From assembly GCF_002042975.1 (NCBI RefSeq), contig NW_018148923.1:616948-680947 (forward strand): a stretch of 64,000 nucleotides of DNA, read 5' to 3'. The translations under genes and the position numbers were made by a program. Shown one piece after another: positions 35,156 through 45,100 of the stretch. Position 1 is the first letter of the stretch. Each line of letters opens with the position of its first letter. Source of the stretch: Orbicella faveolata (taxonomy: Eukaryota; Cnidaria; Anthozoa; Scleractinia; Merulinidae). Under the pieces are notes generated by a model. The model saw only the letters and a list, made by a program, of their open reading frames with translations, made no database searches and had not been told where the DNA came from.

Positions 35156-35525
35156 CTGATTACTACGTAGAAAGCTTAACGGGACAACATGATAGAATCC
35201 AAAATGAAAGCCAAGAATTGCAACCGTGGACAGCTGTTTCGACCTTCTTGGGTCTCGTCAGCACGGTGTAGCAGCAAAACGTAAAGCAACCGGCTGGTTG
35301 ACCGATAGTCTACTAAATGGGTGACATTGGCCAATCCGCAGTCCGCATTTGAGTTTCATCTGAGGTCATTACCATTATGTGCGTTGAGTGGATGATCGGT
35401 CAACCAGCCGGTTGCTTTACGTTTTGCTGCTACACCGTGCTGACGAGACCTGCAATTCTTGGCTTTCACTTTGCACTCTATCATGCCGTTGTCCCGTTAA
35501 ATTAAGCTTTCTACGTAGTAATCAG
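35156..35525. mobile_element. Foldback element carrying a hammerhead ribozyme
   Basis: Arms at 35,156-35,306 and 35,395-35,525 are inverted copies. Both ends read CTGATTACTACGTAGAAAGC in opposite directions, and the inner parts share GGTTGACCGAT. The centre is about 88 bp. The left arm holds the intact ribozyme (minus strand). The right arm keeps only CTGACGAGACC (35,440-35,450) and then jumps to TGCAATTC, a 28-nt internal deletion. No target-site duplication was found. The element class is uncertain; related ribozymes ride in Penelope-like elements and retrozymes. Confidence 0.8.
35223..35267 (-). ncRNA. Type I hammerhead ribozyme
   Basis: On the minus strand all parts occur in order. Stem I 5' strand is ACCGTG, then the core CTGACGA, stem II GACC-CAAGAA-GGTC, then GAA, a loopless palindromic stem III ACAG/CTGT, the cleavage base C17, and stem I 3' strand CACGGT. 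Stem I pairs over 6 bp, stem II over 4 bp and stem III over 4 bp, and no conserved core base is missing. The predicted cut is between 35,229 and 35,228. A very short palindromic stem III is known in retroelement and satellite hammerheads that work as dimers. It sits in the left arm of a foldback element in the intergenic space between the convergent UTP14 and AGPAT genes. Confidence 0.88.
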
Positions 35526-36184
35526 TGTTACGTATTTATATGCAACAATAAACATTTTTTTGAAAAACAAAAATATTGCACTCCCGAAAAAAACAACAAA
35601 AAATTTGTCATATTTCACCCCTAACTCCCCATAAAGGCCACCTCTCTGCAACAGCATTTTTCCCCGTCCCCAAGATGGCCGTTGTGGAGAGGTTCGACTG
35701 TGTGTCAAATGTGAAGACAAAGTGATGAACTATACGGTACTTGTAGTTTTCGTCTTCGTGCTTTAATCTTGAGTTGTCGTATTGTTTATCTCGGAAATTT
35801 ATACTTACAAATGACTTCAAAATTAAAAATGATGTAACGAAATTATAATTACGAGTGACGTCATTTTCCACCAATTAAACATAAAGACGTCAAATTAAAA
35901 ATTTCGAGTATGTCCTGCACTTACACAGTTACGCTACTAAAATGCCGTTGCGAAGTGAAGTTTTCTTCTCTTCTCTGGGCAATTTGAAAATCCTTGTTGA
36001 ATTCAGAATGTAGATACAATATCAAACACACTCGTAAAACCCGCACCAAAACATAAGAGAAAATCAATATTTTGGAGGCTAAAATGTAACTAACTATTGC
36101 AAAGATTCAAAAATAGTCCTACTTTTGATAATTTCTCTGCTGTTCATTTAGATGTTAAATATCTTTATACAGTCCAAGTGTGAT

Positions 36185-39100
36185 CTAGGTTTGTTTTTTG
36201 GTTGCGCCGCCATTGGCGAGCCCATTTGAGGGTTTCAATCCAAAACTACTTCCTTTCTTGGAGTCACTGAAGTGAAGCAGCACTTTGATCATGATGTAAC
36301 CTACAGTGAGTACAAAGAACATCGGTTAGTGCAGTGAAATCTAAGCTAACAGACACCCTTAGCCACAATGGACAAGCTCGTTTCCAGAGTCTCCTCGGGT
36401 GTTCAATCCAAGAAGGACTAGGCCCGAAACGTCTGGTACACAATAGACTTGTTTGGCACTTTTTCAATTACTACTGATTTCTAACTTTAGGGCTACCATG
36501 ATTTATTTTACTACTATTTTGGACCTGTCTAAAATAGCCGGTACTCAAACTTAGACTTCAAAATAAATAGTAGAGCCTAATTATTTCACACTCAGTTCAA
36601 CGTCTCACCTGGTCTCTGTGATCTTAACACCTGACAAGGCCTACAGCGACTTAAAACAAAAAAACTTTATATCCTTCAGTAGGCGGTAACTTGACGTTAA
36701 CTTCACAAGCTGTTAGTAGCCCTATCGCTCAGTTCAGGTTCAAGTTCTTTTCACGTTCATTTTTGCGCTGTCCGTTGTGTCGTACATGGGTTCTGTTTCG
36801 CGTTTGATTGTTTCGTTAGTGATTGGCGCGGTCTTTTACACGTTGGCGCTCTTTTTCTTGTTTGTAACGTTTTTGGTTTGTTTTTGATTGCTACGTTTTT
36901 AGTTGGCGCGCGTTATGTTTTGTTTAACTGTTACTTACTCAGTGCTGTTACGAAGCCACTGTTTGTTTTTTTGTCTTTTGTTTGTTTGGTAACTAAGATA
37001 CGAGAGTAAGTCTTTCATCGGAAAAAATCGATTTGTTCACACGAGGAATGCCTGACGCTCGAAATGTACTTCCATACGTAATTCAACACTGATTATTATG
37101 CAGTGGTAGAAATATGATAAATCAACATTGATTATGCAACGTACCTACTAGAACAATAGCAGCAGCAGTTAAAAGTGATGCAATGGAGCCAGAAAGTATG
37201 ACAGAAATGAAATACCAAACTAGTGGTAAGCTCAATATAGTATTCCAGCATAAAACAACCAAGAGATTCCTGGATTTCCTCGGATATTCATATATGTCTT
37301 CTGGAAATCTACCATGTTCGAAAAAGTAGCTCATTGCCTTATCCTGAAAGAAAAGATGTAAAAAGGATCAGAACAACACTAGGGAACTACAGTGCAACTC
37401 TTTCAGTCAATTACCAAGGTAGGAAAGAGCTGTCAGCTACACCAATCAGAATCCAAAGTGGTACACGTGACAGGCAAACAGCCCGGGAAAACGTGTAGGG
37501 GGAAGAATTCGATTGGTTGAAAGTGCGGGAAAACGCGAAATTAGTGGAAAGCGCGGGGAAATGGCAACCGCCGGTGGAAAGCGCGGTAAATAATGGTAAT
37601 TGTTATACTTCCCAACTCAAATACGTTATCCGATTGGAGGAGAACGTGTCACGTGTCGTGGGTCAAAACTCACTCCCTAGGGCGAGCAAAACTCACTAAC
37701 TCCCTAGGGAAACAACATCATGAACTTTAGACTCGCACATGATCAGGTCGTGCTCCTTGAAACCGCGGTAAATTTGTGAGCCAGCCGGCGTAAACCAAAC
37801 GATTTCTTCGCAGTTTTTTTTCTACTTTTGAGTTGGGAGGTATTACAAAACGCTTAATGACTGGCCCCGCAGGAAACAGTGAGTAATGTTTCCTCTCGAC
37901 CTAAATGTTTCCTCGGCTTCCAATCAGATTGCAAGAAGCACTGATGATTTCAAAATGGATTTACGGTAATAAAACAAGTAATGGTTAGAAATCGAGTGAA
38001 ACTCAGGTGGCGCGACTCGAAACTACTTTTCCCCGGTCCCTCTCCCCTCCAAAATATAGCATGGGGAAATATTTGACCACGTTATTGTGAGAAATTTTTT
38101 TTTTACCTTTTCCTGGAAAGCCTCCCTGCACCATTGGGATGTATCCTCGATACTGTCAGAAGGAATATCTTGAAGTGGAGTTCGCCTGTAGGAAAAAATC
38201 ATGAAAACAGTTAGGAAGGCAGAACAGATGGAACTCAGTGCACAAGTACAACATTCGTTTAGCAAGCATTTCATAGCTAAATCAATCTTAATGACGATAA
38301 AATAAGCGATGGCAATAAAATAAGCGCAGAAAACAAACGGTCTGAATGAAACACATTTCTTAACCAGTAATAATAACCTAACTAACATTATTAAATCAAA
38401 GAGCAGTTTTCAATTGAGTGTCGAGAGTAATCAGGCAATTACTTTGGTTCCAGTAGTGTTATTGCTGCATTCGCATCTATCATTATGTCTACATTAAATT
38501 GCTACTGTTGGACATCTATTACTTTGGTGTTGGTTTTAGACTACTAGGTTTAACGTTTGAGATTGGCCGAGTAGTCTAATTGGTGAGTAATTGGTTTGGT
38601 TTCGGTATTACAACACTCAATTCAAAACCGCTCCACTATTTTGAATTACCTTAGCCAAAGATGAACCTCACTCCCCTCACCCATGAGCATCCGACGGAGG
38701 TTTGGTTCCTTGTCTTTTGGAAAAGCAACTTCCATGTCATACACTGCAGGTACTAAAAACAACATAAACAAAGACTGTCAGTACAGGACAAGCCAAGTGA
38801 ATGACTCGCAGAGCTGCCGGTACTAAGTCTGGTCTCTGCCGCATAATTCAACTAACAGTACAACTTTGCTTATCTCTCTGGATAAGACGAGTGTTTTTTA
38901 AAGAAATTCTTCATAGTGTTATTAGAAACTAGCAAGTCTACATCAGACACTAGCTGCCACTATTCTGGAACCTGCATTATACAATAATATTAGTGTTGGC
39001 TTCTCTTCTCCTCTCTTACTTAGACTTCTTGTTTTTCTTTCTAGTGGACAATAGTGTCCCCAGTAAGCTTGTCTCATTTTGTACAGCTCTATACATTTGT

Positions 39101-42100
39101 CACTGAAATCAAGTTTTTTTTCATTGCATTAATTATTAGAATATGTGTCCAACTCATATGTAGTCCAGTTTGCCAACTACCCTGAATTTCAGCCATCTCC
39201 TTGAGTCACACACTCCTGAAAAGACAGGGTATGTGACTCCAGGAGACACCTGAAATTCAGGTCTGCACTTCTGCAAAGAGAGGTACTGTGTCGAACTGTG
39301 AGGGAACAACTTGGACAAGAACACAACAAGGACCCTGACTATGTTCAAACTTTTCTTCTTCTGGATTACTAAGAACCATGGAGCTACTGCATTCCCCACC
39401 AGGGGAGGGGGGGGGACTCCCATATATAAAGGACTGTACAGGTCAGAAATTTTGAAAAGAACCCCTAAGAGGTGCGAAGATCCTGTTTTGTGGGCATGGC
39501 TTAAGATTCCCTACGAGGTCACATTTCTCAAATAACACATTAAATGACATTGACTCTTTTTGACTCAATACCCTAAGAGGCACTGCAAAAGTTCCTGCTG
39601 TCAACCTTTTTAGGCTGAACACCCAAAGAGGTACCAAACCCGATTTTTTAACCCCTAAAAGGTATGACGACCCCCAGCCTTTTTATATGGGAAATTCCCC
39701 CCCCCCCCCACCCCACCTCTTCCCTGCCAAGGTTCCCGCAATCAACAGATCTACATGAGTGAATGAGTTATCATTTAAAAGAATATGAACACCTTTGGAT
39801 TTCTAGTTTACCTTTGTCTTTAAAATATTGAACAGTCATAGAGAAACCCTTGGATCTTGGCAGTAGATGGTGTTTCAACTCAGGTAAGCCATGTGCTCTA
39901 GCATATTCTACACTGGCCTGTTTTTTGGCCTCTGTAAGTCTTGTTCCTTCTGCAAAAATGGCCATCTAGAAGTTTAAAAAAAATTATTTAATTTAAGAGA
40001 CACAGAACTCCTCCTTGTTTGTCTTATAAAAATCAGCTGATGAAGGTCTAACCATTCTCGTTTACACGATAACCTCTTCATTGTTTCTCTAGCTTGTAAA
40101 CTACAATTTTGGCATTGAGATTTCTTGCCATTGGAAAATAACTTTGCTGATCACACAGCACTTGACAGCAGCATTTTAATTTAGGCAGTTGTTGCTGAAA
40201 ATGTGTTCCAAGAAGCTAGAAATTTTTGCGTTGATGTATGCTGTAGTGTGTAACCTCCACTAACTGTTTACAGCTTTCCCTGATGTTCTGTTTGAGTTGA
40301 CCAATCAAAATAAATCCAAAATGTTTAAAGGTGGATTTTTTCCCAGGTGGAGAAAAAAAAAATCATTGATCAATACCTCCACAAAGAAAACACATTTATT
40401 CATGAACCAGGGCTAACATTATAAGAGGTATTCACTCTCTACTTCAACTTGAATAAAATATCTATTAATGATATCCAATTCTGAAATAATTAGATGAAAA
40501 AACTGAGTGACTGCCAAACTTGGATAAGACCAGCTAAACTGAAGTTGGCGGTCTGAGGAAGTGCCTGAAGGGATTAAGAGATCTTGTCAGGGGTTTGCAA
40601 GTGGACAAGTGTGCTTAATATTTCCAACTCTGAATACCTCATCTCCTGGAGAAGAAACATGGATTGTACTTTCAACTGTACAGAATGATTAAACAATGAA
40701 GACAAAATCATGTCATTGCATTATTGGCCTACCAACCCAGAATGGAAATGGGAAATCTTTAAGTGTGCTTAAACTCCTTTCCAGAACTTTCTGATCTTTC
40801 TGCCAGTCTCGATGCAAGAAGGCAAATTCAGTGCACCACCAAGAGAAGCCAATTATTGGCAAAAACTTCAAGTACCCCTTCATGTAACACTTGCATGTCT
40901 GCAACAACAGAGAAGATCAATAACATTATTGTTTATTAGAAAGGTTTTCAATTGAGTGTTGAAAGTAATCAGACAATTCCTTTGGTTTTGGTTTTACTGC
41001 GATTTGAGGCTGAATATTCTAATTGGTAAGTAATTAGTTTGGTTTGGTTTGGTTTTACAACACTCAATTAAAAACTTCTCTGACTTCCTCCTTTCTTTCA
41101 AAAGCCCTCATTCGAATAGCTTGTTTAGAATTTTGTGTTATTGTCAGGATAGTTCCAGAAAATATCCATACCCCCACAGAAGGGATTTTTTATAAGACAC
41201 CACCCTCACCCTTCTGGAATTTCCAATTAAGCTTCATACATTTTTTTGAATTTTTGGTCTTACAGAATCCCCCCACTGCTAGGAAATTCCAATCCCTTCT
41301 GTTGGGGGGAGGGAGGCTGTGGGGGGGGGGGGGNAAATTCCAGTTAAGCTTCATACATTTCTTTATTTGTTTTTGGTCAAGCAGAATTCCCCTACCTCTA
41401 GGAAATTCTCACCCCTTCTGTGGGGGTAGTATGGATATTTTCTGGAACTGCACATGAGAGTAAGCTCGGAGATATGCATTGTTTATAAGGATTATATTAA
41501 TAGGACTTCCCTTAATTATATAAAAAAAACCAACCAAAGACACTTTTTTAACACATATCAGCCCAGTGTTTCTTATTGAAATGGTAATTATTGCATTGTA
41601 AACTATTTAAAATTTGAATCAATAAAGAAAGAAGTGTTTAAAAAATTGTTAAGGTCCTAAATTTTTTTTTATGTCCATAGAAACTGTTGATAAAAAGATC
41701 ACATTTACCGCCAACACTCCTGCCCGATCAGCAAGTGTATATCCAATTAGCCAATCAACATCACTACGGTGATTCGCCAGACAGATAGCACTCTCTTTTC
41801 CTATTTTATCAAAGTCCTCCTTTTTTCCATAGAGCTTGATATCCATACCTGACCACCATTCTGCAAGGAAAGTCAACTCTGAAAAAACAAAACAGTGAAA
41901 GAGTTAAATATTTCTTACTTGGGAATTAAAGCCACCTATTATGCACTCAATAAACATGAAAGTTGACAAACACAATTCCAGTCAGTTAAAGACATTTGGG
42001 ACATAATGGATCTAAAGTCTAGAAAGTGTTACATACTCAGTGGTTCTAGATGTGAAACAAGTAGTTTTTAACATAACAAATCATTATGCTATAAATTTTG

Positions 42101-45100
42101 AAATATCCTTGCAGAATGTGTGAGTTAAACATCCACTTACATAGAGTGTTCTCACATGATCTCACTGCAGCTATATTGTGCAGTTCCAGAAAACATCCAT
42201 ACTCCCCCACAGAAGGGATTAGAATTTCGTGGGGGTTGGGGGGTTCTGTAAGATCAACAAATTTAAAGAAATGTATGAAGCTAAATCGGCATTTCCAGAG
42301 GGGCGGGTCTTACAAAAATCCCTTCTGTGGGGGAGGTATGGATATACATTGATGTCACAAAACAATGAAATGGTGGCCAGGTTGCTATCCCAAACCAATC
42401 CTGTGTGATTTGAACTCTTTTCTTATGTAACCACTTTCTTTTTTTGTTCCAATAAATTTCTATGGCTGCTGGCTATGTGAGTGAAAATGCTCTATAATGC
42501 AAACATGCAAATAAGATTACAGTATCTGAAACTGATGTGAAGTATATATGAAATAATTCATATTTAGTATCTGAAACTGTTGTGCAGCAAAACTGAAAAC
42601 AAATTAGGTTCAGTTAGCATGGGAAACCCTTCAGCTGTTATTCTCCTTTATCAAAAAGAGAAAAACAGAGCATGGTGTATGAAACTGTAAACAGCTAAAT
42701 GCAATTGCTGAAGTAATTCCTTAACACACTTCTTGCTTTAGTTATGCAGTGGACATCTATATTCAGTGATTATATCAACTTTCCCAGTTTATAATTTCAC
42801 AAATTTAAAAATAAAAAAATATTTTAAGCTTTATTCAAAACACAAAATGGTAGCATTTAATAATTGTGAACAATCAAGGTAAGACTATTGAATGAACTGA
42901 AAAGACCGGTAACACACATGCCACAGACAAATTATCTGGCTGGAAATTATGCAAATAAGATAAGGAAACAATGAAAGTAGATTACAACTAACACCTCTTA
43001 AAATATTAGGGGATATTACTGCCCATGTTCTATATAAAATTAGTAAACTCCTCCTCGCAGAAGCAAATTGATGATCAAACCAAGACAAGTTCTCCATGAA
43101 CGTGATTTGGTGAGTTTAATGCTAGGTTGATCAAATATTTTTTTACTGTCATTGCATTTTAAAATGCGATCAAGACTAAAATGTTCTTAATAAGACTTAA
43201 TCACTGGTACTTAACTGAAAAATATAAATTTTTTTAATTGAAATCATGTTAAAAGTTCAAAACTCTGCTGACTTTAACTTCTTTGGTATTTGGTGCACAT
43301 ACAAAAACTGTGTAACTCAGAGAGTCTGGTGAAGCAACAGGCTCTAGATAGGTAAGGATAACGAGAACCAAATGAACAAAACTTGACTCACTAAACATCA
43401 CCAAGTGATGCAATATTTGAAGCATCCAAGAATAGGTTAAGCGTGTGTGTATGGATCTAAAATATTGTTAGAAACAGACCATTAAGTTATGAAAGAACTT
43501 AATTTAGGCTCACGTAACACCAAAAAAAATGCTTAATCAAAGCTTCAAATGAGTGCAGAAAAAAGTTGATAAAAAAGCATTAGGCATAGCCTGAAAAAAC
43601 ATTGTCTGGCTGTAAAACATCTGCATCATGTGCAGGAAGGAAGAGATATCAGCAGAGTGACACATGAAATGCCCACTCAGTCAATACTCGACAGAAATAT
43701 AAGTTGACTGGCATATTAATCTGCTCATTTGTTGACAGTTGTTGCTTTTTTTGGCAGATAGTTTATTCTTTGAGCCACATCTAAATACATGAATGAAAAT
43801 GATTTATTTTGGTCTGAAATAGAAATATTTCTGGACACCTGGGTGGCACTTCCCCTACCGAAACATCCATGGAGCACCCCTCCCCCTAAACCACTATCCT
43901 TCCAGGGAAGAGAATGCTAAAGGGGACAAATATAAGGAGCTTTATTTTCTTCTTGTGCATATAAAATAATATATATGATTGGCCTTATGAAAACTGTATC
44001 AATGAATAATGCCTAACTTTAGACCCAGGGTGAGTACTCTCAGAAAAAATTGGGTGGCAGGAACATAAGACAGTGGAGGAAAAAACAATAAGTAGACATT
44101 CCTTACAATTTTTATATTGTGTACTTTGGAGAATGGGTGACCATGAGATTTTCTTTACCACTATTTTCATAAATCCAAACATAACAATTCAACTTTATTA
44201 TGTTGCTTTCAAAAACCACATGATGTGTTTGAAATTCATGACTTATATCAACAAGACATGTTTTGGATGAAACATCATCCATCATCAGTTTTACAACAAT
44301 AAAAATTGCAGGGCTTCAAGTGGCCTCCTGGAAAAATATAGGGTTAAATATAACCAAGGGTCTTTTATCTAAAATTATAGGGTTAATATAGGGATTCAAA
44401 AATAATTATATGGACAATATAGGGTTATTTTGAAGCACTTACAAGAGATAAGTCACAAAACTACAATATTTATTCTTCTTTTTTAAGAGATTTCTGTCAA
44501 GAAAGTTTCTAACATCAATCCATCCTGTTATTTGTGCAAGTTTATGTGAACTTAAAATCTCAACGTACAACTCATCACTGCATTTAACATCCTGTTCTTC
44601 CTTCAGCCTTCTAACAGTCTCTTTTTGTTCTTGCCTAGTTCAGTTCTCTTATTTGAACACTGTTTGCTTTGGTCCATTGCATTTTCCATCTTCATTTTTG
44701 CAGCTTCAAGAAGTCCTTGAGCTGCAGTTCTTGTTCTTAATTACTTGCACGAATCTTGAACTTCATACAGCGTTTTGGCCGTTCGCAGCTCACTGTCCTT
44801 CAGCTTTTCTGACTTCATCAGTTCTTTTCCTATCTCAAACAAGTTTAGTCTTCTTTGTTCCAGCTTCTGTGCTTCCTGTTGCCTTTCCCTATCTGCATCT
44901 CCTAGCCTTGTTCCTCTCCATCTTGAATGGCCATTTTCCTTAATAGCGGAGCTCCGGCACATACTCATAGAAACCCGTGAATCATTTTAATTCTCATAGT
45001 AAAAATGGCTAGCGGTATTGCTCATGGGTGGGTACACACAACGACGAAGACAACGGCGACGACAGTATTGTGCAACATAGCAGCCATACTCTAGCTAATA

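Larger units (their letters stand above)
33950..36184. other. Intergenic space between the convergent UTP14 and AGPAT genes
   Basis: Apart from the UTP14 polyadenylation signal and the ribozyme-bearing foldback it holds worn Tigger-like ends with GGCCACCTCTCCACAACGG (about 34,893-34,915) and CCGTTGTGGAGAGG (35,679-35,692). No exon was recognised. The AGPAT polyadenylation signal was not identified. Confidence 0.6.
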
